Source: DASXPG01 sp036493755 (GTDB lineage: Bacteria > Gemmatimonadota > Gemmatimonadetes > Gemmatimonadales > JACORV01). Taken from it: a DNA stretch of 64,000 nucleotides. The notes under the pieces are model-generated. The model was not told where the DNA came from. It ran no database searches and worked only from the letters and a program-made list of their open reading frames with translations. Shown piece after piece: positions 35,048-43,753 of this stretch (within the stretch, counting starts at the first letter, position 1; each line of letters starts with the position of its first letter). The stretch is taken from contig DASXPG010000028.1 of assembly GCA_036493755.1 (NCBI GenBank), positions 1 through 64,000 of the forward strand, given 5' to 3'. A program made the position numbers and the translations under genes.

Positions 35048-36799
35048 ATGTTCGACAGCGTCAGAACCCGGCTCATCATCATCGGCTTGCTGGTCGTCGC
35101 CTCGATTGGGGCGCTCTGGCCCCGTTCCGTCACGACCCGCATCGAAGGCCGCGATCAGGTCATGCACGACACCGTCGTGCGTGAGGTCAATCTGAAGTAC
35201 GGCCTCGACCTCCAGGGCGGCATTCACATGGCGCTGGAGCTCGACGAGAGCGGCGGCAAGGTCGCCAACTGTTCCGACGCCATCGATCGCGCGCTGAAGG
35301 TGATACGCACCCGCGTCGACGAGTTCGGCGTTTCCGAGCCGCTCATTCAGAAGCAGGGTGCCTGCCGGATCGTCGTCGAGCTGGCCGGCATCACCGATCC
35401 CGAACGCGCCCGCGCGATCGTCAAGCGGTCGGCGTTCCTCGAATTCGAAATGACCGATAAGGACGGCCTCTTCGCGCAGGCGCTGCGCCCGATGGATCGC
35501 GCGCTCTCGGCTGCGGGAATCAACGAGACTACCGTCGGCCGCCAGCTGTCGGACAGCGCCGGCGGCGCGGCGCGGCGTGCGCCCGCAACACCCGCGCCCA
35601 CCACGGTCGAGAACCTCCTGAGCCAGTCGCATCCCGACACCGCCAAGCTGGCGGTTCGCGATACCGCCAAGGCGGGGCGCGCTGCGCGGGGCGCGAGGGC
35701 CGACACGACCAAGCACGACACCGCCGCCACCGACACCACGGCGATGCTGAACGGTCCGCTCACATCGTTGCTGAATGCCGGCGGGATGCCCGGTGAGTAC
35801 ATGGTGCTGGAAGAGAAGTACCCGATCGTCGACCGCATGCTGCACGATCCGGTGGTCCAGCGGCTGATCCCGCGCGGAATCATTTTCCACTGGGCCGCCG
35901 ACCCGACGTCGCGCGGCGCGCGGGCCTACCGCGGTCTCTATGCGTTGCAGGAAAAGCCGATCATGACCGGCGAGTACCTCACCGACGCGACGGCGCGGCT
36001 CGATCCCAACAACCAGGCGATCGTCGAATTCCAGCTGTCGCGGCGCGGCGGCCGCACCTTCGAGCGCGAGACGGGTCGCCACGTCAACGACTTCATGGCG
36101 ATCGTGCTCGACCACAAGGTCCAGAGCCGTCCGCCGGTCATCAAGGGACAGATCGGTGCGCGCGGCGAAATCGAGCTGGGAAGCGCCAGCCTCCAGGAGG
36201 CGCAGGACCTCGCCCTGGTGCTGAAGGCCGGCTCGCTGCCGGCGCCGCTCATGATCGTCGAGGATCGCACCGTCGGCGCGAGTCTGGGCAAGGACTCGAT
36301 CCGCGATGCGGAAATTGCCGGCCTCGTCGGCATCGGACTGGTCATCATCATCATGATCGGCTACTACCACTTCGCCGGCGTGCTGTCGATCATCGCACTC
36401 GGCTTCTACGTCCTCTTTACCATGGGCGGGCTCGCGGCCTTCGACACCACGCTGACGTTGCCGGGGCTGGCGGGCTTCATCCTGTCGATCGGTATCGCAG
36501 TAGACGCCAACGTGCTGATCTTCGAGCGTATCCGCGAAGAGCTGGTGCACGGCAAGTCGGTGCGGCTGGCAATCGACGCGGGCTTCGCCATGGCGATGAA
36601 CGCCATCGTCGACTCCAACGTCTCCACCATTTTGACGGCCGCCTGCCTCTTCTGGTTCGGCACTGGCCCGGTCAAAGGCTTCGCGGTCACCCTCATCGTG
36701 GGCATTCTTGCCTCGATGATCACTTCGATCTTCGTCGTCCGGACGTTCTTCATGATGTATCTGGCGAAGAAGACCCAGCTCCAGACGCTGAGTATCTGA
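35048..36799 (+). CDS. secD: Preprotein translocase subunit SecD
   Basis: 583 residues. With SecF it uses the proton gradient to pull exported proteins out of the SecYEG channel. One N-terminal membrane helix, a large periplasmic P1 domain with LKYGLDLQGGIHMALEL and VIRTRVDEFGVSEPLIQKQG, then five C-terminal helices containing VGIGLVIIIMIGYYHFAGVL and SIGIAVDANVLIFERIREEL. Between about 165 and 240 there is a low-complexity Ala/Thr/Asp-rich insertion (ADTTKHDTAATDTTAM) not usual for SecD. It is followed 1 bp later by secF. Confidence 0.96.
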   Translation: MFDSVRTRLIIIGLLVVASIGALWPRSVTTRIEGRDQVMHDTVVREVNLKYGLDLQGGIHMALELDESGGKVANCSDAIDRALKVIRTRVDEFGVSEPLIQKQGACRIVVELAGITDPERARAIVKRSAFLEFEMTDKDGLFAQALRPMDRALSAAGINETTVGRQLSDSAGGAARRAPATPAPTTVENLLSQSHPDTAKLAVRDTAKAGRAARGARADTTKHDTAATDTTAMLNGPLTSLLNAGGMPGEYMVLEEKYPIVDRMLHDPVVQRLIPRGIIFHWAADPTSRGARAYRGLYALQEKPIMTGEYLTDATARLDPNNQAIVEFQLSRRGGRTFERETGRHVNDFMAIVLDHKVQSRPPVIKGQIGARGEIELGSASLQEAQDLALVLKAGSLPAPLMIVEDRTVGASLGKDSIRDAEIAGLVGIGLVIIIMIGYYHFAGVLSIIALGFYVLFTMGGLAAFDTTLTLPGLAGFILSIGIAVDANVLIFERIREELVHGKSVRLAIDAGFAMAMNAIVDSNVSTILTAACLFWFGTGPVKGFAVTLIVGILASMITSIFVVRTFFMMYLAKKTQLQTLSI

Positions 36800-36800
36800 C

Positions 36801-37814
36801 ATGAGACGACTCTTCGCCAACGCTAACTACGACTTCATCGGCCTGCGGCGCATCGCCTACCTGCTGACGGGGCTAATCATCATCCCCGGGATGCTGATGG
36901 TCCTGTTCAAGGGCCTCAACTACAGCATCGAGTTCACCGGCGGGACGCTGGTGCAGGTCAAGGCCAGGACGCCGGCCATGACCGTCGGCGCGCTGCGTTC
37001 TGCGCTGGACAAAGTAGGCCTCAACGGCGCCCAGATCTCGCAGTTCGGCGGCAACGACGAATTCGTGATCCGCGCCCGCCTGGCTGCGTCATCCAGCACG
37101 ATCGATGAGCACACGGCGGAGCGGACCCGGGCCCTCGTGGACTCGACCCTCACGAAGACCTTCGGCGCGAACACCTACACCGCGGGTCGCGGCGAAGCGG
37201 TGGGTCCCAAGGTCGGCGGTGAGCTGCGCCGGCTGGCCCTGCTCGCCATTCTCGTCTCTTTCGCGCTGACCATGGTGTACCTGGCCTTCCGCTTCGAGTG
37301 GCGCTTCGGCGTCGCGGCGACGCTGGCCACGGCCCACGACATCCTGGCGACGCTCGCCTTCATCATGTACATGAGGCTCGAGGTGTCGCTGATCGTGGTC
37401 TCGGCGATCCTGACGGTGGTGGGTTATTCGCTCAACGACACCATCATCATCTTCGACCGCACCCGCGAGAACCTGCACAAGTACAAGCGCCAGGATCTCG
37501 CCGGCATCCTCAACCGGTCGATCAATGAGACGCTGCCGCGCTCGATCCTGACCCACGGGACGGCGCTGGCCACCACGCTGGCGATGCTGATCTTCGCCGG
37601 CGAAGTGATCCGGCCCTTCGCCTGGGTGATGGCGTTCGGAATCTTCACCGGAACCTTCTCGTCGATCTACATCGCCTCGCCGATGCTGCTGCTCATCGAG
37701 CAGAAGTGGCCGGGGAAGGATGCCCGCGGCGTGAAGGCCCGGGTGATGCCCGCCGGCCCTCCGGCCGGGGGAATGCCGTCGGGACTTGGCATCCAGGTTC
37801 CGTCAGGACGATAG
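36801..37814 (+). CDS. secF: Preprotein translocase subunit SecF
   Basis: 337 residues. Six predicted membrane helices with the SecF periplasmic domain between helices 1 and 2: YSIEFTGGTLVQVKA near the N terminus, and VGYSLNDTIIIFDRTRENLH, the conserved motif of helix 4. The C-terminal tail is Gly/Pro-rich. Probably cotranscribed and co-assembled with secD. A 7-bp repeat array starts 2 bp after its stop. Confidence 0.96.
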   Translation: MRRLFANANYDFIGLRRIAYLLTGLIIIPGMLMVLFKGLNYSIEFTGGTLVQVKARTPAMTVGALRSALDKVGLNGAQISQFGGNDEFVIRARLAASSSTIDEHTAERTRALVDSTLTKTFGANTYTAGRGEAVGPKVGGELRRLALLAILVSFALTMVYLAFRFEWRFGVAATLATAHDILATLAFIMYMRLEVSLIVVSAILTVVGYSLNDTIIIFDRTRENLHKYKRQDLAGILNRSINETLPRSILTHGTALATTLAMLIFAGEVIRPFAWVMAFGIFTGTFSSIYIASPMLLLIEQKWPGKDARGVKARVMPAGPPAGGMPSGLGIQVPSGR

Positions 37815-37815
37815 G

Positions 37816-37854
37816 GTTAACGGTCCGTCAACCGTCAACGGTTGACCGTCAACC
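37816..37854. repeat. GTYRACN array between secF and tatD
   Basis: GTTAACG, a partial GTCC, GTCAACC, GTCAACG, GTTGACC, GTCAACC. The last unit abuts the tatD ATG (37855), so the array occupies the place of the ribosome binding site. Confidence 0.82.
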
Positions 37855-38631
37855 ATGATCGACTCGCATTGCCACCTTGCCGACCCCGCCTTCGCCGCCG
37901 ACCTCGAAGCGGTGATCGGCCGGGCCCGGGAGGCCGGTGTCGAAGGAGTCGTCGTTGTCGCTGAAGGACTCGAGTCCTCTCTTGCGGCCCGCGCGTTGTG
38001 CGCGGGCCGCGATGGTTTCTGGCCCACCGCGGGCATTCATCCTCACCGGGCATCCGAATTTTCTGATACCGTTGCTCGCCAGCTGCAACTTCTGATTGCC
38101 GATTCTGCCACGGCGGGCGTCGGGGAGACTGGTCTCGACTACCACTACGACCACAGCCCGCGCGATCAGCAGCGCGCCTCGTTCTCGTGGCACCTGGTGA
38201 TGGCATCGGCGACGGGAAAGCCGGCGATCGTGCATGCCCGCGACGCCGACCACGATGCCGCCGAGCTGATCGGCCAGGCACCGGCCGGTGCCAAGGGCGT
38301 GCTTCACTGTTTCGCGTCGGGGCCGGAGCTGCTCGAGGCGGGACTGGCCCGGGGTTGGAGCGTCTCTTTCAGCGGGATGATCACCTTCAAGAACTGGACC
38401 GAGCGGTGGGCGGTCGACCGGCTCGCCGACGACCAGATCCTGATCGAGACCGATGCCCCGTTCCTGGCACCGATGCCGCATCGCGGCAAACGCAACGAAC
38501 CGGCCTTCGTCGCCCATACCGCGGCGAAACTGGCCGAGCTGCGCGGCACGACCCTTGAGCACATCGCGTCGATCACCAGAGCTAACGCTGAGCGACTCTT
38601 TCGCGTAAAATCTCCGACCGCGAAGACCTGA
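37855..38631 (+). CDS. tatD: TatD-family metal-dependent hydrolase
   Basis: 258 residues. TIM-barrel amidohydrolase fold with metal ligands in MIDSHCHL, the Glu of GVGETGLDYHY, VHARD, GVLHCF and the Asp of LIETDAPFLAP. TatD proteins are 3'-5' exonucleases/DNases acting in DNA quality control. The protein begins exactly where a 7-mer repeat array ends, with no obvious Shine-Dalgarno. Part of the run from rimP to ridA. Confidence 0.93.
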   Translation: MIDSHCHLADPAFAADLEAVIGRAREAGVEGVVVVAEGLESSLAARALCAGRDGFWPTAGIHPHRASEFSDTVARQLQLLIADSATAGVGETGLDYHYDHSPRDQQRASFSWHLVMASATGKPAIVHARDADHDAAELIGQAPAGAKGVLHCFASGPELLEAGLARGWSVSFSGMITFKNWTERWAVDRLADDQILIETDAPFLAPMPHRGKRNEPAFVAHTAAKLAELRGTTLEHIASITRANAERLFRVKSPTAKT

Positions 38632-38663
38632 TCCCGGACCCTCAAACCCGGATTTCTGCTGTC

Positions 38664-40331
38664 ATGAACGTTCCCTCCGATATCGCCATCGCCCAGGCCG
38701 CCAAGCTGCGGCCCATCGCCGACATCGCCCGCGAGCTGGGGCTCACCGACGACGAGCTCGAGCTCTACGGCAAGTACAAGGCGAAGGTGCGCCTCGACGC
38801 GATCGAGAAGCGACAGCCCAAGGGGCGGTTGATCCTGGTCAGCGGCATCACTCCCACCGCCGCCGGCGAAGGAAAGTCCACGGTCTCGGTCGGACTGACC
38901 CAGGCGCTGCGGAAGCTGGGCAAGAATGCCGTGGTGTGTCTGAGGGAGCCCTCGCTGGGACCGGTCTTCGGCGTGAAGGGCGGGGCGGCCGGCGGCGGCT
39001 ATTCGCAGGTGGTGCCGATGGAGGACATCAACCTCCACTTCACCGGTGACTTCCACGCGATTTCCTCGTCCCACAACCTTCTCTCGGCCCTGATCGACAA
39101 CCACATCCACCAGGGCAACGCCCTCGCCATCGACAGCCGCCGCATCACCTGGCCGCGGACGATGGACATGAACGACCGGGCGCTGCGGCAGATCGTGGTC
39201 GGGCTGGGCGGCACCGGCAACGGGCCGACCCGCGAAGAGCGCTTCGTGATTACGCCGGCCAGCGAGATCATGGCGATCCTCTGCCTCGCGACCGACCGTG
39301 CCGATCTCGAGGAGCGGCTGGGGCGCATCATCATCGGTACGACGTCGGACAAGAAGCCGATCCGGGCCGCCGATCTCAAGGGCACCGGGGCGATGGCGCT
39401 GCTGCTGCGTGACGCGCTACAACCCAACCTGGTGCAGACGCTGGAAGGCGGTCCCGCGATCGTCCACGGCGGCCCCTTCGCCAACATCGCCCACGGCTGC
39501 AACACGGTGATGGCAACCAAGCTGGGGCTGCGCCTGGGCGATTACGTGGTGACCGAGGCCGGCTTCGGCGCCGACCTGGGGGCCGAGAAATTCCTCGATA
39601 TCAAGTGCCGCTTCGCGGGACTGAATCCCGAGGCCTGCGTGATCGTGGCGACGGTGCGGGCGCTCAAGATGCACGGCGGCGCCGACAAGAAGAATCTCAG
39701 CGTCCCCGATGTGGGGCAGGTCGAGAAGGGCTTCGCCAACCTGGCGCGACACGTCGAGAACGTCCGCAAGTTCGGCGTCCCGCCGGTGGTGGCGCTCAAC
39801 CGATTCAGCGCCGACACCGACGACGAGCTGGCCAAAGTCCAGGCGCTGGCGTCCGCGCTCGGCGTGCCGGTGGCGTTGAGCGAGGTCTGGGCGAAGGGTG
39901 GCGAAGGCGGCAAGGCGGTGGCGGAGGCGGTGCTCAAGACACTGGACGCGAAGAAGGGCTCGTATCATCCGCTGTACGAGGTGAACAAGCCCATCAAGGA
40001 AAAGATCGAGACCATCGCGCGCGAGATTTATCGCGCCGACGGCGTGAACTTCACGGCCTCGGCGTCGAAGAGCATCGAGCAGATGGAGGCGATCGGCCTG
40101 GGGCAGACGCCGGTCTGCATGGCCAAGACCCAGTATTCCTTCTCCGACGATGCCACCAAGCTCTGCGCCCCGACCGGCTTCCGGATTACGGTGCGCGACG
40201 TCTATCCGTCGGCGGGAGCGGGATTCGTGGTGGCGCTCGCCGGGGACATCATGACCATGCCGGGGCTCTCGAAGACGCCCTCGGCGGAGAAGATTCGCGA
40301 GAAGGATGGCGTCATCGAGGGACTCTTCTAA
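38664..40331 (+). CDS. fhs: Formate--tetrahydrofolate ligase
   Basis: 555 residues, standard for the family. ATP-dependent synthesis of 10-formyl-THF from formate and THF, feeding purine and fMet-tRNA synthesis or running in reverse. ATP loop TPTAAGEGKSTVSVGL (about 71-86), LREPSLGPVFGVKGGAAGGG, YSQVVPMEDINLHFTGDFHA and LRDALQPNLVQTLEGGPA. The C-terminal GFRITVRDVYPSAGAGFVV and MTMPGLSKTPSAEKI are also canonical. It sits in the translation/secretion superoperon. Confidence 0.97.
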   Translation: MNVPSDIAIAQAAKLRPIADIARELGLTDDELELYGKYKAKVRLDAIEKRQPKGRLILVSGITPTAAGEGKSTVSVGLTQALRKLGKNAVVCLREPSLGPVFGVKGGAAGGGYSQVVPMEDINLHFTGDFHAISSSHNLLSALIDNHIHQGNALAIDSRRITWPRTMDMNDRALRQIVVGLGGTGNGPTREERFVITPASEIMAILCLATDRADLEERLGRIIIGTTSDKKPIRAADLKGTGAMALLLRDALQPNLVQTLEGGPAIVHGGPFANIAHGCNTVMATKLGLRLGDYVVTEAGFGADLGAEKFLDIKCRFAGLNPEACVIVATVRALKMHGGADKKNLSVPDVGQVEKGFANLARHVENVRKFGVPPVVALNRFSADTDDELAKVQALASALGVPVALSEVWAKGGEGGKAVAEAVLKTLDAKKGSYHPLYEVNKPIKEKIETIAREIYRADGVNFTASASKSIEQMEAIGLGQTPVCMAKTQYSFSDDATKLCAPTGFRITVRDVYPSAGAGFVVALAGDIMTMPGLSKTPSAEKIREKDGVIEGLF

Positions 40332-40344
40332 ACGAGGGCATCAC

Positions 40345-40728
40345 ATGGCAGATCTCAAGTTCGTCTCCACCGATCGCGCTCCCAAGGCCATCGGCCCGTA
40401 CAGCCAGGGCGTCATTGCCAACGGTTTCCTGTTTACCGCGGGCCAGGTCGCGTTCGATCCGGCCACGATGGAAATCGTCGCCGGAGACGTAAAGGTCCAG
40501 ACAGCGCGGGTAATGGAAAATCTGCAGGCTGTGCTCACCGCCGCGGGCACCAGCTTCGAGCGGGTGGTGAAGTGCACCGTCTTCCTGGCGACGATGGATG
40601 ACTTCCCGGCCATGAACGAGGTCTATGCCCGGGCCTTCGGCGGCCACAAGCCGGCCCGCTCCACGGTGGCGGTAAAAACCCTCCCCAAGAACGCGCTGGT
40701 CGAAATCGACGTCGTCGCCGCCCTCTAG
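40345..40728 (+). CDS. ridA: RidA-family enamine/imine deaminase
   Basis: 127 residues. ATG 40345 with GAGGG 6 nt upstream. Hydrolyses reactive 2-aminoacrylate released by PLP enzymes. Family motifs: RAPKAIGPYSQGVIANGFLF, AGQVAFDPATMEIV, VVKCTVFLATMDDFPAMNEV, ARSTVAVKTLPKNALVEIDV. The Arg of PARSTV corresponds to the substrate-carboxylate Arg. Last gene of the rimP operon. Confidence 0.95.
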   Translation: MADLKFVSTDRAPKAIGPYSQGVIANGFLFTAGQVAFDPATMEIVAGDVKVQTARVMENLQAVLTAAGTSFERVVKCTVFLATMDDFPAMNEVYARAFGGHKPARSTVAVKTLPKNALVEIDVVAAL

Positions 40729-40802
40729 GCGGTGCCTTCCGCATGGTCCGGCGAAATCCTATCTTAGCGGCCGTCCTTATGCCGCTTTCGAGGGGAGAAC
40801 GC

Positions 40803-42074
40803 ATGCGTCGTTCGATCACGCTGTCGGTCATCGCCGCCCTGGCCGCCGTACCACTACAGGCCCAGGGGATGCGCGAGCAGCTCCAGCAGCTCTTCGTGTT
40901 CGGGAGCTGCGGACTCCCGCTCTGTCTCGACCTGAGCAGCGCGCACGGAAATCACTTCATCCCCTCGGTGCAGGCCGGCAACCAGACGGTGATCGGGTTC
41001 GTCACCGGCGCCGTGGAGAAGAGCGCGGCCAACGCACCCATCAGCTCCACCAGCAGCGGCGCCACCTACTCGATCGTCAACGGTCTGCCGGTGCGCACCT
41101 CGACCTCGGCGGGGCCGATTTTCGCGGAGCGCTCCCAGACCCTGGGGCGGGGCCGGCTCTTCATCGGCACCAACGTCAGCACCATCCACTACTCGACGCT
41201 CAATGGCACGCCGACCGATAACATGGAGTTCACCTTCTCGCACCAGGACGTCCCCCCCGCCGGGCTGGGGAATCCCTTGTTCGAGAACGACGTCATCCGG
41301 CTGAATCTGGCGCTCGACATCAACGCCACGATCGCTTCGGTCTTCATGACGTACGGAGTCGCCGACTTCATCGACATCGGTATCGCGCTCCCCTTCGAGC
41401 GGCTCAGCCTCCACGGCGCGAGCACCGCGCGCATCGATCCCTTCAGCTTCCCCACGCCGCACCATTTCGCCGGCACCGATTCGGCCCCGGTCCTGAACGC
41501 GTCCAAGACCGTCAACAGCGACGCCTCCGGAATCGGCGACGCCGTGGTACGGGTCAAGGTGAACCTGAGCCAGAACAACAAAGCGGGGGTCGCGCTGCTC
41601 GGTGAAGTGCACTTGCCGAGCGGCAGCACCGACAACCTGCTCGGCTCCGGCAACACCAGCGTGCGCGCCCTCGCGGTGTATGCCGAGCAGTTCGGCGCCT
41701 TCGCGATACACATGAACGGTGGGTACGCGCTGCGTAGCGGTTCGCTGGAGAACGACGCGGTGCTGGCGACGGCGGGATTCGACAACCTGATGACGCCCTG
41801 GTCGACGCTGGCCTTCGATCTCATTACCGAGTGGCCTATCGGTCCGCCGAAGGTCCAGCTCCCCGGGCCGATCGACTTCGTGTCTCCGGTGCAGCGCGAG
41901 GTTCCTTCGACGTCGATCCCGACTCGCGCGGAGAACCGGTTCGATGCATCATTGGGGCTGAAATTCAACATGCGGCGCGGCGCGGTGATCATGACCAACG
42001 TGATCGTGCCGCTGCATCACGGCAGCCTGCAGCCCGATTTTATCTGGACTGGTGGATTGGAGTTCAGCTTCTAA
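40803..42074 (+). CDS. Putative outer membrane beta-barrel protein
   Basis: 423 residues. ATG 40803 preceded by GGGGAG. Signal peptide MRRSITLSVIAALAAVPLQA. The mature protein has alternating-hydrophobicity strands, for example GRLFIGTNVSTIHYSTLNG, AGVALLGEVHLPSG, FAIHMNGGYALRSGSL and LAFDLITEWPIGPP. The last residues FIWTGGLEFSF end in the C-terminal Phe used for barrel insertion. Short Gly/Ser-rich segments suggest long outer loops. Ligand or transport role unknown. Followed by a strong terminator. Confidence 0.72.
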   Translation: MRRSITLSVIAALAAVPLQAQGMREQLQQLFVFGSCGLPLCLDLSSAHGNHFIPSVQAGNQTVIGFVTGAVEKSAANAPISSTSSGATYSIVNGLPVRTSTSAGPIFAERSQTLGRGRLFIGTNVSTIHYSTLNGTPTDNMEFTFSHQDVPPAGLGNPLFENDVIRLNLALDINATIASVFMTYGVADFIDIGIALPFERLSLHGASTARIDPFSFPTPHHFAGTDSAPVLNASKTVNSDASGIGDAVVRVKVNLSQNNKAGVALLGEVHLPSGSTDNLLGSGNTSVRALAVYAEQFGAFAIHMNGGYALRSGSLENDAVLATAGFDNLMTPWSTLAFDLITEWPIGPPKVQLPGPIDFVSPVQREVPSTSIPTRAENRFDASLGLKFNMRRGAVIMTNVIVPLHHGSLQPDFIWTGGLEFSF

Positions 42075-42137
42075 GCGGCTGGACTGCTTGACTGCCTGAG
42101 GGCTCGACAAGTACTTGGAGCGGGCGGGGGCCTGCTC

Positions 42138-42170
42138 GGGCCGGACCTTCGGGTTCGGCCCTTTTCTTTC
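42138..42170 (+). terminator. Rho-independent terminator with TTCG loop
   Basis: GGGCCGGACC (42138-42147), loop TTCG, GGTTCGGCCC (42152-42161): a 10-bp stem with one G-T pair, then TTTTCTTTC. It terminates the barrel gene just before the end of the convergent Ig-like/cytochrome gene. Confidence 0.92.
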
Positions 42171-43753
42171 TAGTTGTTCGGCGCGCCCTGCAGAATCCAG
42201 TCGCGGACCAGGTGGATCTGGTTCGCCGACATCAGCCCCGACGTCGGCATCACGGCGCCGCACGATGGCGTGGCGGTCTTGATCTTGGCGTAGGCGAAGC
42301 TGTTCAGCGTGTCGTTGGCCACGATGCGCACCAGTCCCGGACAGGAGAACCCGCCGGTCGTCGACGCGTTCACCAGGGTGCCATAGTTGAAGCTGTGGCA
42401 GGTATTGCAGTTCCGGGTGACGATATCGGCGATGTTGTAGCTGAACGACACACCCACCTGCACGGTGTCGGTCACCGATGTGAACCCGGGTGAAGAGAAC
42501 TGCAGGATCTGCATCCCGGCGCCGAGGGTATCGGTCGAAACTCGAGTCCCTTTGATCAGCAGGCCGCTGAAGGTGGCGCGTCCGGCAACCGCATTGACCG
42601 TGGTCGGCGAGCCGCTCAGCGTCCCATTCCCCGAAATCAGCGTAACCGTCACCGGGTTGGTCGCACCCGGCACCCGGTTGCCGAATCCGTCGCGGATGTC
42701 GACAGTCGGCTGGGTCGAGAAGCTCGCATTCGCCACGGCGACGGTGTGCGTGCTGACGCCGATCTGGGTCGCGGTCGCGTTCGAGACGTTGACGGTGTCT
42801 TTCTGGACCAGGATGACCGTTCCGTTGACCTTGGCCGTGATCACCTTCCCCTCGGCGAAGGTCGAGCTGATCGCGCCGGTCGCCTGGCCGCCGGTGTCGG
42901 TGGTGTCGGGCGGCTGGCTCAAGGTATTGCCCGTCCCAGTCGCGGTCAGGGTCACGGTCGCGCCGCTGATGGTGCTGCCGGCCGAATCGCGCACCGTCAC
43001 CGTGATGGTCGCGATGGATGAACCGCTGCTCGGCGCGATCGCCGAGGGTGAGGCAGTGACGGTCGACATCGAGGCGCTCGGCGCGCCGACAGTGCCGGTC
43101 GCGGTGAAGACGGCGGGATTCCCGGTGACGCCGCTTCCGGCGATCGTCGCCGTCATCGAGTCGGCGCCATGGAAGGGCCCGAGGGTCCAGGCGGTCGACG
43201 CCTTGCCGTCGAAGCCGGTCACGGCGGTCGGCGGATTGACCTGCCCGCCATTGCCGGTCACCGCGAAGGTCACGGTAACGTTCGCTACCGGATTGCTCTG
43301 CGCGTCCAGAACCTCCACCGTCGGGGCTGCCGCGACGGCCGAGTTGACGGCCGCGCTCTGGGTGTTGCCGCCGGTGATGGTGAGCGTCGCCGGCGCGCCG
43401 GTCACGATGATGACCGAATGGCCCGAGACAGTGCCCACCGCGGCACCGATGGTCGTGGTCCCCGGTGCGACCGCGTGCACCAGGCCACCGGTGTCGACCG
43501 TTGCGACCCCTGATGCGGACGAGGTCCACGTGACCAGACGCTGGCTCTCGAGGGTCGAGAGAGAATCGAGCGGGGCCGCCTTCACCCGGACGGTATCGCC
43601 GACGCGCAGCGCGACGGTGTCGGGGGAGACCAGGACGCTTTTCACCGCGGCGAGCTGCGGGATGCTGAGATCGGCGCAACCGGCGATGAGGAGAACAGCG
43701 GCGAGGGCGCCCAGGATCGATCGCGTGGTCTGCGAAAAATTTGTCGTCATCAT
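42170..43753 (-). CDS. Lipoprotein with bacterial Ig-like repeats and a C-terminal cytochrome c motif
   Basis: 527 residues; start at 43753 overlaps the kinase stop (ATGA). Signal segment ILGALAAVLLIAGC is a lipobox. Then several Ig-like/BIG-type domains: VLVSPDTVALRVGDTVRVKA with VTWTSSASGVATVDTGGLVH (BIG2), and Big1-type repeats (APTVEVLDAQSNPVANVTVT, TVRDSAGSTISGATVTLTA). The last 85 residues hold NCNTCHSF, a CxxCH heme-binding motif, and AVMPTSGLMS with a candidate axial Met. This suggests a c-type cytochrome domain on a long surface stalk. Electron-transfer partners are unknown. Cotranscribed with the kinase. Confidence 0.82.
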   Translation of the reverse strand: MMTTNFSQTTRSILGALAAVLLIAGCADLSIPQLAAVKSVLVSPDTVALRVGDTVRVKAAPLDSLSTLESQRLVTWTSSASGVATVDTGGLVHAVAPGTTTIGAAVGTVSGHSVIIVTGAPATLTITGGNTQSAAVNSAVAAAPTVEVLDAQSNPVANVTVTFAVTGNGGQVNPPTAVTGFDGKASTAWTLGPFHGADSMTATIAGSGVTGNPAVFTATGTVGAPSASMSTVTASPSAIAPSSGSSIATITVTVRDSAGSTISGATVTLTATGTGNTLSQPPDTTDTGGQATGAISSTFAEGKVITAKVNGTVILVQKDTVNVSNATATQIGVSTHTVAVANASFSTQPTVDIRDGFGNRVPGATNPVTVTLISGNGTLSGSPTTVNAVAGRATFSGLLIKGTRVSTDTLGAGMQILQFSSPGFTSVTDTVQVGVSFSYNIADIVTRNCNTCHSFNYGTLVNASTTGGFSCPGLVRIVANDTLNSFAYAKIKTATPSCGAVMPTSGLMSANQIHLVRDWILQGAPNN

